Origin: Ctenosaura bakeri
Taxonomy: Eukaryota; Chordata; Lepidosauria; Squamata; Iguanidae
Assembly: GCA_948474755.1 (NCBI GenBank)
Contig: CAOLHI010002495.1
Coordinates: 62,001-126,000, forward strand
Direction: 5' to 3'
DNA: 64,000 bases
A program made the translations under genes and the position numbers. Below the pieces are notes generated by a model. The model ran no database searches. It was not told the DNA's origin and was given only the letters and a program-made list of their open reading frames with translations. Each line of letters begins with the position of its first letter. Positions within the stretch are counted from its first letter, which is position 1. Of this stretch, positions 1 through 12,388 are shown piece after piece.

Positions 1-383
1 TGAGCATCGGACTATAACCCTGAAGACCAGGGTTCGATTCCCCACTCGACCATGGAAAACCCCTAGGTGACCTTGGGCGCATCACGTACTCTCAGCCCCA
101 GAAAACCCATGATAGAATTGCCTTAGGGTCACCATCAGTAGGAAATTACTTGGCGCATTTCCACACTACACTGTTACAGTGCTATTATTCTACTTTCAAC
201 ATCCTGTGGAATTTTGGGATTTGTAGTTTACTGAGGCCAAAGAGCTCTCTGGCTGAGAATTCTAAAGGCCCCCTCCCTAAACTGCAAACCTGAGAATTCC
301 ATAGGATGTTGAAAGTGGAATAATAGCACTATAACAAAATAGTGCGGAAATGCCCTTGAAAGCACACAACAACCACAACTAAT
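1..383 (+). mobile_element. tRNA-derived SINE (Sauria-type), split by a MITE
   Basis: The window opens inside a tRNA-like SINE head. The pol III B box GGTTCGATTCC is at about 31-41, followed by the family body (CCATGGAAA..., CTCAGCCCCAGAAAACC, GGGTCACCAT). The tail TTGAAAGCACACAACAACC resumes at 356 after a 203-bp MITE. The tail type (GTCGGAAACGACTTGA consensus, then ACA repeats) resembles the Bov-B LINE 3' end, which is the known arrangement in Sauria SINEs. The A-box side lies outside the window. Confidence 0.85.
152..354. mobile_element. Palindromic MITE, 3-bp TSD CTT, inserted in SINE
   Basis: The ends are GGCGCATTTCCACACTACA and its near inverse ...GTGCGGAAATGCC. The arms carry the family core (TTCAACATCCTGTGGAAT / ATTCCATAGGATGTTGAA). 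The flanking CTT (149-151 and 355-357) is the target duplication, and removing the element restores the SINE tail. Three-base duplications with GGCC-type ends suggest a PIF/Harbinger-like non-autonomous element; no transposase is present to prove it. Confidence 0.85.
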
Positions 384-1637
384 TTTTAAAAAAGAGACAT
401 ACTTTTTTATCAGCCTGAGTTACATAGATGTAAGTCACTAACAGGATTCCAGACATATTTCTTCAAATTTACCTAAAATTTCAGTTCCACCTTCAATGTC
501 AGACCCTGATTGCTATTTCAGAGGGCAATGGAGTGTTCCTAAGTATCGTTTCATTTTGGGATGACTTAGATGACTCCAGTGTCTGTATGTGGAGTGTTCT
601 TCCATCATTAGTAAGTCGCTACAGCTTCTGCTACTGGAATACATCTCAGCCAACAGAATGGCAAAGATTTTAAGAAATCAATAGAAGAGAGAATAATTCG
701 TATGTGTGTAGATTTAAGAAAATGAAATTAGTACAAGATTGTATTAGGGAGAAGAGGACTCCTGTGGTGTGAATGAAAAAGAGAACAACTTGAACTATTA
801 GCCCTTTTCCTGGTAAACTGCCATAAAAGTGTTCATTTTGTGCAACTTTGTAAAAGACATTTAGCACACATTGGTCCTGCTGAGACAGCTGATTGCTTCC
901 AAGCTGTTCATGGACTGAAATCTATTTGAGGCCATATATTGAGCAGCCATTCACTTTGTTTCATGAGTTTTCTCTTTCCTTCTTTCATTTTTTCTCTCTC
1001 TCTCTCTCTCTGTGTGACTGCTCACCGCCATAACATTGCAAAAAATGATTTCATGACTGCACCTGCAAATGGTATTGGGGTTATATAAACTGCATGAGTG
1101 TCAACAGCTTTAATAGAGAGGGTTTTTATTTCACTGGGTTCCGTGTGATTAACAGTGGCAGGTTTCCCACTGTAGAATAACAGCTTTGCTTGGAAGACTA
1201 AGCAAATGGCAGGTGTGGGTAAATTTTAGTATTTCCCCTGGTGCAGCAGGCAGAAAGACAAAGAAGTTGATAGGAAAGCTGGCAGTCTGGGAGATGAGAA
1301 GCAGATGAAGAAATCAGAGTCCAGGAAGTTTGCTTTTTGTGGCTACTCTTCCCAGAACCATTTAGAAAGGGTGGCTACTGGATGGTTCTGAGTTTAGTTG
1401 AAAAGAAGTATTTTTTGTTTCTTGTTATGGTAGAAATAGATGGCCATGGAGCCTATGCAGATGGAAGTCTAAGAAGATACAGCAAATTCAGAACCTGAGC
1501 TGGAAAGATGTATAGACAGCTCAGTTCAGATGGACAAAATGTCTAAAAGGTAGCACCATGCTTGGATCTCAAAGGACAGCTCCCATTCTTCTTCCATTCT
1601 GTAGTCACTGACATTTGAGGCACAAGACCTGGGGACC
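384..1637. other. Anonymous non-coding sequence
   Basis: I see no exon, RNA gene or recognisable transposon here. The only simple sequence is a short TC run at about 991-1016. Open frames are short and lack family signatures. Confidence 0.5.
991..1016. repeat. (TC)n microsatellite
   Basis: This is a pure CT/TC run of about 20 bases that turns into TGTGTG. Confidence 0.9.
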
Positions 1638-1858
1638 TTTCACAATGCACAGTTACAGTGCTATCATTCCATTTCAACTGTCATAGTTCCATCCTGTGGA
1701 ATCCCAGTATTTACAATTTAGGTAGGAACACTCAGAATTTCCAGCCGGATTGCTGTACAGCCTCCCAAAACTGTAAGTCCCAGGATTCCATAGGATACAG
1801 ACGTGGAATTTAAAGTAGAACTGGAGTGCTATAGTTGTGTAGTATGAAAAGATCCCAG
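1638..1858. mobile_element. Old, degraded MITE of the palindromic type
   Basis: It has the family layout: CACAGTTACAGTGCTATCATTCCA on the left, ATTCCATAGGATACAG and TGGAGTGCTATAGTTG on the right. The arms are diverged and the left one carries an extra CATAGTTCCATCC segment. That segment resembles an older relative that is also seen at 6472 and 46694. Confidence 0.55.
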
Positions 1859-3745
1859 GGTACCTTGGTATTTAATCTCTCAGCTACTCTTGACAGCAGT
1901 GATGGTTGGTGATGTGGAGATTGAGGGAAATAAAGGAGACCTCCCCCCCACTCAATGCTGACTTCTGCCTTGAATAGGATCTGGGGATTTCCCCCAAATT
2001 ATCTTAATTGTGCACTGCCACCACCCACTGGCCAACCCTATTTTACAGCAAAGCAGTGGGACATTGCTTGGGGTTACAATCTCTGTGCTTAAAGTCCTTT
2101 CACTTCCCTCACCTCTCTGGGTGAGAGAAATCCTAGGTACACGTGTTGCTGAGGGACACATGGGAATGGAGAGAAAACAGAAATTTTTACAGAAAGCACT
2201 TGTTTTAAGGCATGCAAGGTAAACAAGAAAACAATACTCATGAAAAGGCTCCCCCTGCTTTCAGGTACATTTAATAGTTACATGTAGTTATAAGAACAGA
2301 TATATCCTCAAGATCAGCCAAACTCTCCAAAATAACAAAAGACCTAATGCAAGTAACTAGATCCATTCTAATTCACTCACAGCAGTTGGTCATTTCTGAG
2401 ATGCTATGCAGAGGAGGGCCAGAAGATGGTCTATGCCTGTCTCTACCGACATCCATGCCCCTTGTTGATGTTTTGGATGTCTCCTTTGTTCTCTCCACCG
2501 CATGGTCTCTCAAGGATTTTATAACTTCTCCATTGAACATCTCAAAGATCTTCACCTTTCTCCCCCTGTTTGGTCAACTATCTCTCATAACATATGATGC
2601 TAACCCTACTAAAATGTAATCTAACCCTAACAGTTCATTAACCCTTTATATGCCTGAAGGCAGAACTATCCCCCTTCAGCACTGAAGCCTGATAATGGGA
2701 AACTGCATTATCATAGAGGGCTCCCATATAAATGAAGTGGTAAATCTAGTCCAGGTAAATCCAGTCCACTCTGGTGCTATCCAGCGTGTTGAACATGTTT
2801 TGGAAATAGGGTTCTGAAACTTGAATGGCTCCCCTAAAGTTGAGACTAAAATGCAGGATGGATCCACTGCCCCACTGACATCAGAACCAATAGCTTCCAT
2901 TCCTTGACAGCAAGATGTTGGTTATGCTACCATCCTATTACATCTGACCTGATGTTGTACAGCAGAAAATTGGCCTGTTGGAAATCCATTTTGGTATATT
3001 TTCAGTCCTGTAAAAACAAACAAGGAAATCACTATATCTATTAGCATCAGCTCTGATTAAGTAATCTGAACCCTGGCTTTGGAAAAGCGAAGTTTCCATG
3101 TTTTGTCTGAACCAGCTTTATAACACCTTAAATGATCTCTTAAAAAAACAACCCAGGTCTCATTTCCCCCAGCCTTGGGGGATGGAACATAGCCATCTTG
3201 AAATCAAGTTATTGTCTTGCTGTTTTTAAAAACAACACCTTCCTCATCTGAGTAGGTGACAGAGACAGAGTGACAGAGACCTTAATTTTTGAAGTGAAGA
3301 GTAAACACACAGCTGGAGACATTTAACTTTGGAACTAATTGCAAAGGATTTGACGGCTTTTGACAGATTCATTGTTCTAGCAAAGCGCTTGATTTGGAAA
3401 GAATGCTTCTCTTCCTCTCCATAGACCTTTGACAAGTGGGAACAGAAAAGACAAGGATGTCAAGTTTTCTAATTATACGCTATGCTACCTGAGGCATTGA
3501 GCTGAAGGCCTGCTTTTCACTGAGGTGGTAAACCTCTGACTAGACTGACTAGACTGAACATCTTGAACAGAGCTTGAGAACTCCAGAGACTGGAGGCTCC
3601 CTGCCCCATACAAAGTAGGGTGGGAATTTATGCATCACCCTAAAGAGGGGGGAGAAAAGGGTATAGGTTTTCAATTGCTAATCTGTAGTTTTAGAAACCA
3701 GTACTATAATGCTCTAAGCATTCCTTGCCTAAGAATACCCTATGA
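1859..3745. other. Anonymous non-coding sequence
   Basis: No coding exon or classified repeat is supported. A short tandem of a 10-base unit (CTGACTAGAC) occurs near 3537-3557. The frames at 2010-2222 and 2347-2619 are short, overlap frames on the other strand and show no domain. Confidence 0.5.
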
Positions 3746-4220
3746 CAGTGGTTCTTAACCTGGGATCCACAGACTCCCAGGGGCCACAATGTCCTCACCG
3801 GGGGTCTGTGAAGGCTTGAAGAAATGTCATGAGATTTTACAGTGAAGGAAGGAAGGAAGGAAGGAAGGAAGGAAGGAAGGAAGGAAGGAAGGAAGGAAGG
3901 AAGGAAGGCATACAAATGGATGATCAGCATTGATCTCAAGGAGCAAAGGTCTTTTGTTGGTGACAGACATCATTTGTTCAAAATTTCTTTACAGCATTTC
4001 AGATCATTCAAAAGTTATGATACTGTTTGATAGCAGAAAATGTACTAAGCACTTGCTACTTCTCCACATGATGAGAACATGCAAGTGAATGACGCTTAGA
4101 GGCTGAAGAGAACACTTGACAATTCTTGCTACCACACATATACCCAAAAGCTGCCTTGATCCTTGGCAACTAAAGGTATTTCAAGGGAGTCTGTGGTAAA
4201 GAAAAGGTTAAGAACCACTG
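3746..4220. mobile_element. Non-autonomous hAT element, copy 1 (475 bp)
   Basis: The terminal inverted repeats are CAGTGGTTCTTAACCTGG on the left and AAAGGTTAAGAACCACTG on the right. The flanking 8-mers CCCTATGA and CACTGTGA match at 6 of 8 positions, as expected for an aged hAT target duplication. A GGAA array fills 3844-3908. The body after the array is homologous to the element at 55382-55867, and the ends to the one at 29576-30254. There is no transposase frame. Confidence 0.88.
3844..3908. repeat. (GGAA)n array inside hAT copy 1
   Basis: About 65 bases of GGAA/AAGG repeat sit at the same internal position as the array in the third hAT copy. GGAA/GGAAG repeat frames translate as KEGR repeats and are not genes. 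Confidence 0.95.
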
Positions 4221-4602
4221 CACTGTGAAATTCATCAGGCCAACATAAATCAACAGGCAACTTAAAGGCACACACACTATAATTTAAAAGTAGAAGTGCA
4301 GGTCATCTCGCCATAGAGATGAAGGGAAATTGTAGCCTTGTGTCCTTGTGTGCCTGTTCAGCTTGTGATAACTGTTGATGGGGCAACTTTTAGACTCTTT
4401 TAATCAGGATGTGGACAGGGCAGCCCTGCAGAGATGTTATGATGATTATGAATTCATCTATATCTCTAAAGGACCAGATACACTGTGTTGATTTCAAGGC
4501 ACTTAAATATGAAGCAGATTGGTAAGGGCAACAGACTTGACTTCAGAGAAAAGGGTGGACAAGGCAACAGAATTCTTCAAAGTGTTAAAATCCTTGAGGG
4601 AC

Positions 4603-5400
4603 AATGGAGTTGTAGAGCTGAAAGATACCTCATGGACCATTGAATTCAATCTTTTCCCAGAGAAGGAATCCACAACTAAAGCATCTTGATAGGCAGTCAC
4701 TTGACTTCTGTTTTGTTTAGAAGCTTCCAACATAGGAGAGCTCACCATCTTCTGAGGTAGTCCATTTCACTGTTGAATTACTCTTACTTGTGGGAACTCT
4801 TGTCCTAATGTTTAGTTGGAAATTCTCCTGTCCACAGAAAACAAGCACTCTTCATTTTCCACATGATTTAATGAAGGCCAGTGTATTTTATGTCCATCTT
4901 CTTTTCTTTAGGCTAAAAATCTCCTCAACCATTCCTTATAGGGCTTGGTTTAGAGAGCTTTTACTATCTTGGTTGCTCTCCTCTGGACGTTTTCTAGCTT
5001 GACAATATCCTTTTCAAACTGTGATTCCTAGAACGGGATGCAGTAGTCAAGGAGAGGTCTCACCAAAGCAGAACAGTGGTACGATAATTCCCTTGATCAG
5101 GATGCTACAGTTCTGTTGATTCAGCCTATAATTCCATTGGCTTTTCTGCTTCTCTTTTACATTGTTGACTCATGTTTTGTGTGTGGTCTACAAAGACTCC
5201 TAGATTGTTTTCACATATGCTCTTGTCAAGCTAGGTGTCACCCATCCTACGTTTGTGCATGTTTGTTCCTTATATTTGTCTCTTATGTTTATCCCTGATG
5301 AGATTAATCTTTTTAGTTTAGTCATTCTGACTCCTGATTCTGTCTTTTGAGAAATCAACAACCCCTTCCACTTTGATATCATTTGCAAAATTCTGTCCAC
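4603..5400 (-). mobile_element. Old CR1/L3-like LINE fragment
   Basis: Read on the minus strand, this contains the CR1 3' region: a GAGTTGTAGAGCTG-type end at 4603, the block for the RT C-terminal region near 4960-5100 (TTGGTTGCTCTCCTCTGGAC on the plus strand), and the adjoining AGGTGTCACCCATCCTAC block near 5236. It is heavily diverged, with no long frame, so it is older than the CR1 at 40.2-41.5 kb. Confidence 0.75.
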
Positions 5401-5613
5401 AGAAAGCAGCAGAAACAGAAGAAGAAATCAGATCTAAGGACAACAGTGAGCATCTTAAAACTTTGCAAGTTTTATGAGGGGGCAGATACACAAGTCAAAA
5501 AGAGAGGTCAGAACAGAAAGGGCTGAAATCTAAAGTGCACATTGTAAATATGGAAAGGAACAGTGAATGTAAATATATTATGGAAGGCAGCAGATGAAAT
5601 AAGAAGAGCAGTA

Positions 5614-5725
5614 CAGGAAATGCCAGTAAGGCACTGGGAACAATTCCATGCAGTGGAATTGTTCCTGTGCAGGAAATGCCAGTAAGGCACTGGGAACAAT
5701 TCCATGCAGTGGAATTGTTCCTTTG
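5614..5725. repeat. Two 56-bp tandem units, each with a hairpin
   Basis: The unit starting CAGGAAATGCCAGTAAGG is repeated almost exactly with a 56-base period. Each copy contains GGAACAATTCCA and TGGAATTGTTCC around a 5-base loop, a perfect 12-bp stem. A third unit is not visible. Confidence 0.9.
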
Positions 5726-6471
5726 CCTAGGCAGTGAAACATTACCATTCCAGTTACACTCTGATACCAGATGCACCCTGGAAGAAGACATTATGGCACC
5801 ATGGGTATCATTTGTCTGCTTTGTGGATGCCCTTCAAGCTTGTTTTCACATTTTACTCAAATATATCCTTTATAGCTTTGATTCATTTCCATAAAACATT
5901 CACTTCCAAACTTTCTCAATGGGCCATGAGCCTCTCCATAGGCTATTTTACTGTAATCAACCCACAAGCTTATCCATAATATAATAAGGAGAGATTATTT
6001 TGGGTGCCAACCAGAAGCAGAAAGTCCTGCATTGATCAATGTCCAAAACTGCTTAGAGCACAGTAGAAACAGTGCATCCCAAAGGCAAGGTGTGGACCAC
6101 CCCCCAGGCCATTTGTGTGCTCCTGGACCTATCTCCCTGGACATCCTTGCTCTCTCAAGCATTTCCAGTGCAAAAATGGGAACTGCCACTCCCGGAAGCC
6201 TCCAGGAGTGGTGAGTCTCCTGCAAAACAGAGGAAGAAGAGTCTTGTCCCCAAAGGAGGTTTACAAAACCAGTAATGGATTTCCAGCCACTTCCAGTTTT
6301 GGTAGGGTGTGCGTGCTGGTATGAATCTCTGCAGGTCCCATGGGTGAATTTTGGCTTCCAAACCCTTGGGGCTTGCCTGTACCAGGCTTATTGCTTTTAA
6401 AGGTTAAAAACAGCACTTTAAATTGAGCCTGGAAACATAATGGGAGGTAGTGAAATTCCTTGAGTCTGGAG

Positions 6472-6684
6472 GGCCTATCACACTACATAGTTATAACACT
6501 ATGATCCTGCTTTGTGTGTCATGGCTGTGTTATCCTAGGATTTGTAGTCCAGTGAAGTACTAGGACTCTCCAGCTGAGAATGCAAAATATTCTTCTCTAA
6601 ACTGCGGATCTCAGGATTCCATAAGATGTGGCCATGTCAGTTGAAGTAGAATCATAGCACCATAACTGTGTAGTGCAGAAGGCC
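6472..6684. mobile_element. Old palindromic MITE relative
   Basis: The ends are GGGCCTATCACACTACA and GTAGTGCAGAAGGCC. The core is ATTCCATAAGATGTGGCCATG, with an extra GGCCATGTCAGTTGAAG block that the young copies lack. This points to an older subfamily. Confidence 0.65.
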
Positions 6685-9600
6685 AATAGGTGTCATGTTC
6701 TCATGCTGGCGTGTCATTAGCAACCATACTTTCTCCCTGTTTTCAGAGTTATATCTCTGTTATTATGGGAAAGGAAGAAAGGAGGAAAGTACAGGGGTCT
6801 CGTGGAAACTTATTTTAGTAGAAGTTTGGATCTTATCTAAATTTTCTTAGTTGTTTTCTCCCAGGTGCTATTGCTGCTGCTATTGGCTTACAACTCCACA
6901 TTTAGTCACCACTGGGACTCAAGGTGACTTAGAGAACTTAAAACAGGGACAGATGTAAACACACATAGGTAAAAATATACAAGTTGAAACAGGTGACATT
7001 TCTGAGCTTTTTTTTCAATAGCTGTCTCACACACACTGCAGTCAGCAAGCCTGGATAATACTACAGCACCGAGAGCCTACCATGGGTATTCCTTGCAACA
7101 GAAGACAACATCTATTGTTTTTCAGCAGCCTTGAAAATTCAGGATGAGTCATTCAAAGACAGTCAAGAACATAGCAGCACAATAATAGTCGGGAACTTCA
7201 AAGAAAGTTCCAAAAGAAGTGAAGAGTGTAAGGTAACTGTCAGCTCTCCACCCAAACACAACAAGATGAGTTGGAAAAGAAAAGAAAAGGCATGGATTGA
7301 GTAGCAAAATACAATGTGGTGTAGAAATTATTGAAAATATTTCTTTCTCCTCTGAAAAATACAAACATGACAACAGTTTTAGGGGTGGAGGGAAGAATGG
7401 TCAACAAATTTACCTGAGAAATATTTCACAGCCCCAGTATCAAAACAGCTCACATTGGTGGGTTTAAAAGGAGTGTTGATCAAAACCAGTAATGCCAGCA
7501 TCATGACAACAGAAAGTGAAGAAACCAAAATTTACATTATGGCTTGGCTGTGACTCAGACATTTAGGGCTTCATTATCTGTGTTACTGTGCATGGATGAA
7601 TGAGCTAAACAAGAGAAGATTTTTCATTCACTCTGCATGCCTTTTACCAAAAGGCAAGCAACGACAGGAAACAAAAATTACATTAAAGGTTACGAGCCCT
7701 GTTAGATCAGGCTAAAGGCCCATCTGCTGTTAGACTTAGCAACCTTTGTGTGCCTATATTCACCAGCTGCTAGTTTGCATGTTTGCTGACTTCCTAATTG
7801 TTAGCTTTTCCGTACCCTCTTCTCTCTTCCTGCATGGTTCTAACCTGTAGCAATTTTTCTCTTTCCTCCTCCATATGACTCTGTGATTGACTATGCATAA
7901 ATAATTTGTAACTAAAGCACTTTTATATATTTTACAAAGAAAACTAAGCTTCTTTTTTTTCTCTCCTCTGTGTGTGTAGGTGTGAGATTGGTTGTTGTTC
8001 AGCTTGTGTCTTGCCTATTTGATTACTCTGCTTGAGGGATCCAGTACTGTGTCTCATATTTCCAACATCTGTCCCAGCAACCTGCTTGCCACAATGGAAA
8101 AGGGCATTTGTGGAAGGAAGCAGGAAAATGGAGGGAAGGAAGAACATTAAGTGCCTCTTTCCTGCCTTTCAGCACCCACCATACTGTAAGGCAGATTGAG
8201 GAAGCTACCTTGGGTGGCAGATGCTAAGGGACACAGAATGGAAAAAGCTATATGGATCACATGAGGTACTCTGTGTATCTCATCTCACCCCACCCCACCC
8301 CCCAGACCTTCAAGAAGGAGATATTCTCTTGGAAGTTACTAGGAGGTGCTGTTTTGTCATTCACATTAAAATATGACTCAGCTGCCTATTGGATCAGTTT
8401 TTGTACATGGAATGGGGAAGCCACCATCTTGTGCTTGGCATCAGTTGGAAACATGTTTCCGTGGACAGGTCCTCATTCTTTGCTTATGCATTAAGATGTA
8501 AAAGCTTATGTATGTACGGCATTTCAATGGATGATGCTGATGCCGCTTCTTTCTATATTTTGATACCTTGTTCTTTAAAAGTTGTCTAATAAAGGTAACA
8601 TGGCCATGTGTATTTTGGACAGTGATTACCTGAGATTTCTTATTACAGGTTCTGTATCATCTGCATACAGCATCATCTTGGTTTCCCACACACCCATATT
8701 TAGGCTATTTCTATATCACTTGTACACACCATGCCCAGCAGTGATCACAGATTCATCATTCATCTCAGCTTTCAAGCTGCATGGACCCAGTTAGCTACCA
8801 TACCATACCTGTCTTGTCCTATCTTTAAAAAATAGCCTTCAGTTTGAGTTGCTGCAACCCTTGCCCTGCCCACACTAGACAGCTTCTTGAGCCTTGTGTG
8901 CATGCACTCTTCTTTCCTTCTTCCTTGTATCCCTCTCCACAAGAAGAGAGCTCACTCAATGGAGACATCCAGTTCTGGTCTGAATCCATCTGAGATAGGG
9001 AGGCACAGCACCAGTCGTTTCTCCCCATGCCTTGAACTGGGAGCAAACTGGATCCTGAGATTATGGATGGTGTCTCGGTAGGTAACGGTGCACAGTAGGA
9101 TGAAGAGACCTGAGCAGGGTGGCTGGCCTGACACCTTATCTTTCCTTCCCATGGGTGTGGGGGTGTCTCCTTGGAGTGCACTGAAGCTTTCTGATGTGGC
9201 TTTTTTCCCCTCAAAGAAAGGACATGGCAGCTGGGGAAGGTAGAAATTATGGAAAAAAGGCTGCCAAGCAGTAAGCAAGGTCATGGGGAAGAAAAACAGG
9301 GGAATCAAAATTGAATGCCATGTTTTCAAAGGACAGACACACAGAGAGTACTTGACAGTTTCATGGTCTGAATGAGAATTAGAGCAGCAAAAGTTGAATT
9401 AGGGAGCAGAGGGGAGAGAAAAAGTGAAGGACCTGTGATGTGCAGCTCTTATCCATTGATTGCCAAGATGCAATCAGATAATATGGCATGTTTGTATAAA
9501 ATCATAGAAAACTCATAAAATAACCCCCTTCTTTTTGCAGCTAGTGGTTCGTTATTCAGCAGTGAGAACTGTGAATTGTACTGCTGCTACTAGAGAATCA

Positions 9601-10101
9601 TTTAAACAACATTTTTTTTCTATGCCTTTGGGAATTAGTTAGAGGTGAGTTGCTAGATATGTTGCCTCTTGCTTTTATTGAGTATTGCTTTGTTCTTTTA
9701 AAACAGCTGGTTGTTTTAAAATTGTTGCTACATTTGTCTTTTCCCTGGGATAGGTCACTTCAGAAGGAGTTATTACAGGAGATTTAACATCATTTATTTA
9801 ATTTTAGTTAATGGTATTTTATAATATTTGGCTTTATCTACGAATAGACAAACTCCAGAGCACGGAAAAGTTACTTGGGGAACTAGTAGCTCAGACAGCC
9901 TGGTCACACCAGCTGAGGAGGTCCGGACAGTGCAGTCTGCAAAGTTATTTTTTCTGAGAACTGATCTGAGTCTAAGTGGAGGCAGAGAACTTTTTTTGTG
10001 GCAAAATTGTTAACATCAAATCCAATGTCCCACAACAGATTCCCAAAGAAGCAGCAGTGGCTGGGGACACCGATGTCAGTGGGACTGCAAATCCAATCCA
10101 G
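6685..10101. other. Mostly anonymous sequence
   Basis: No exon is supported. At 7692-7740 there is a short fragment (GTTAGATCAGGCTAAAGGCC) of a repeat type that is common in reptile genomes. The minus-strand frames of 125-129 codons at 8825-9329 overlap one another in different frames and have no recognisable domain. A C-rich CACCCC run lies at 8286-8302. Confidence 0.45.
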
Positions 10102-10176
10102 GCTTTAAGAGAGCTCTCCAAGATAGTGAGTGCTATTTGTAAATACGTTTAGCACCTTGGAGAGCTCTTTTAAAGC
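10102..10176. other. Foldback hairpin, pre-miRNA-like in size
   Basis: Arm 10102-10122 (GCTTTAAGAGAGCTCTCC...) pairs with 10156-10176 (CTTGGAGAGCTC...) with 20 of 21 positions complementary. An inner GTGCTA/TAGCAC stem lies within the 33-base spacer. The total of about 75 bases is the size of an animal pre-miRNA. It could equally be a decayed MITE; no conservation data are available here. Confidence 0.5.
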
Positions 10177-12383
10177 TATCTAACACCTAGAATGGATTCA
10201 TCACTCCAATGGCATGGAAGCTACCAGCTGCCTCTACAAAAATACATCCTCTTATCCTTAGCTTAAACTTGGTTGTCTTCTTCTGTCTAACTCAGATGCC
10301 AAACAATATGGGGAGGGCAGTCCAGCCTCCCTTGGAAAGTCCAGAGCCTGGGAGCAGTGACTCAAGCAAACCCTCTCTGTTCCCACCGAACATGCCTCCA
10401 AGTGTAGCAGAATCAAAGGAAAGCCCTCCCTTCAAAATCTTAAAATTGTATCTAGAAAGAGAGAGAACCAGAAAGCTGTTGCAACAAGGGAACTGCACCC
10501 CACAACTAGAGTTTGCTTGTCACTAGACTAAATGTAGACCACACACAACACATTTCCCTTACCATGAGATAACCCTTGTCTTGGAATCTAGAAGATTTTT
10601 ATCTCAACATACAGCTGCCACAATCATTTAAGTAGGTATGGATATTTTAATCAAGGTAGGCCATTAAATGCTAAATGAGCTCCTGTTTTTGTTGATGTGA
10701 TTCTGGTATATCCAGGATTAATTAATACTCCATGTGGTTCCGTGCATCAGATCAAATCCATAATTCATTTCGTTCTTTGAGGGCATAAGTCCTGCTGATG
10801 TGAGGGAGCAAAAGGAATTATTGAATACATCTGCTGTCAGAAAGTAAGGAATTTGGCTCTGTAAAGTTACACATTTGCATTTCAGCCAGGTCTTACAGCT
10901 GTGTTTGAATTGAAATAGAAAAGAGTTTTCTTCCAGGTAAGTGAAATTTCCCCAACCTGGTGCTTGAACAGTTTGTTTTTCAAAAAGTGTAGTTTTTTAT
11001 CTAATACAGAGCTTGAGAGGAGGGGGAGGTCTCAGGTGAAAGACCATCTGCTGACTCCACCTAGCTGGATCTAACCAAACTCTCACTGCAATCTACATGT
11101 GACAGCTGTGACCTACTCACCAATTATGTTTTGCCATAATGTCTCAAACTCAGGCACAGCTGGTGTCTCTGGAGCAGCTGGATGGTGACTTCACCCTCAT
11201 CTTTCACAGCAGCTTCCTCTGATGCTCGTCTAGTTATAAGCAGATTATTCAAGTTTTATGGGAGAGGGAATCTAGCTTCAGCCCCTGGGTGTTTCCTGTA
11301 ACACTTTGTCCAGAATCCTATTGGTGACAGGATTTATCCATTAATCTTGGGGTTTTTTTTTGTGGGGGTGGAGGTTATGGAAGGAAGCATCCACCATCCC
11401 TATTTGAACAATGACCTCATGGGCATGCAACTTATTTCTGTCACTTGGACAGTCCTCAAGGTCATTTAGTGGCTGGAGGGAGGTGGAGAGATGTCTAGGT
11501 AGTGTTGTGTTGTATACTTTCAGCTAGTTACATGGAGAAGATGGCTACTTTCTGGACTTCCTGGGGGGGTCTGCTGGTGATCTGGGAGAATGTCATCATC
11601 TTCATGGGTCTGCTGCAAGTGTCCTGTTTCAGAGTCAGGAAGTGACTCAAGATTTAGATGGTGTTAAGACAAAGAGCTGTAGGATAGTCAATCTAGCCCA
11701 AATCAGTCACAGGTTATCCAGCAAGATGAAGGGAAGAATAAGAGCAAAATCATCAGCCAGTCCAGAAGTCATTACACCAAACCAGTAATCCAGATAAATA
11801 AAGTTAACAAAGAGTAAAACACAGAGTCATCAATTGTAGCCAGTCCAAGGTCAAAAGCACATGAAGCAGAGAGTACTACCAGTCTCCAAGGGAGCTGCTG
11901 GGAGATTCATAGGCAGCTGTCTCAGGACACCAGGTACTTAATGAGGTGGGACCTACAAAATCTCTCCTTGTCTCTCCTCCAATCTTCAAAAGAAGGAGGT
12001 GCATCTCACGCATTTGCCATGTCCTGCTGAGTGTCATAATTCACCCTCTGGAGGACTCAGATGATGATGAGAAGGAGGCAGAGTGCCAAGAATCTGCAGC
12101 TTTCCCTGAGTCCAAGGAGATGGAGGATAACACTCTACTAAGGAAGTCTTAGCCAGAAAAAACTGTACACTCCTTAACTCATTTTATTAATAATGAGATC
12201 AAAATATTTGGAATTAGTAAGACGCATGTAGACAGCTGTATAATAGCAACATGAGTTATTAAATAATTAATATATAATATTTCCCCTTTCTTTTCAGAAC
12301 ATGCTTTGAAGGGCAGAAGGGCTGGGTAGCTTTATTTTCCTTCTGAAATCCCCTGTCTTCTGTCCCTGACGTAGGGAAGGTTG
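10177..12383. other. Anonymous sequence, possible old LTR-internal debris
   Basis: The 105-codon frame at 10209-10526 (Pro/Ser-rich) has no family I recognise. The stretch 11640-12290 has the style of retrotransposon flanks: it includes CAGTCCAAGGTCAAAAGCAC and then a GAT/GAG-rich acidic tract at 12059-12080. No LTR ends or target duplication could be fixed. Confidence 0.35.
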
Positions 12384-12388
12384 GGCCT

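Noticed and set aside
5614..5725. Direct repeats with hairpins as a possible CRISPR-like array
   Set aside because: There are only two contiguous units, no spacers, and the genome is clearly vertebrate.
8825..9329. Two overlapping minus-strand frames of 125-129 codons
   Set aside because: They are in different frames over the same bases, with no family resemblance or splice context that I can defend.
10209..10526. 105-codon frame with Pro/Ser-rich sequence
   Set aside because: It has no recognisable domain and no flanking gene structure. It could be retrotransposon debris, but nothing shows this.
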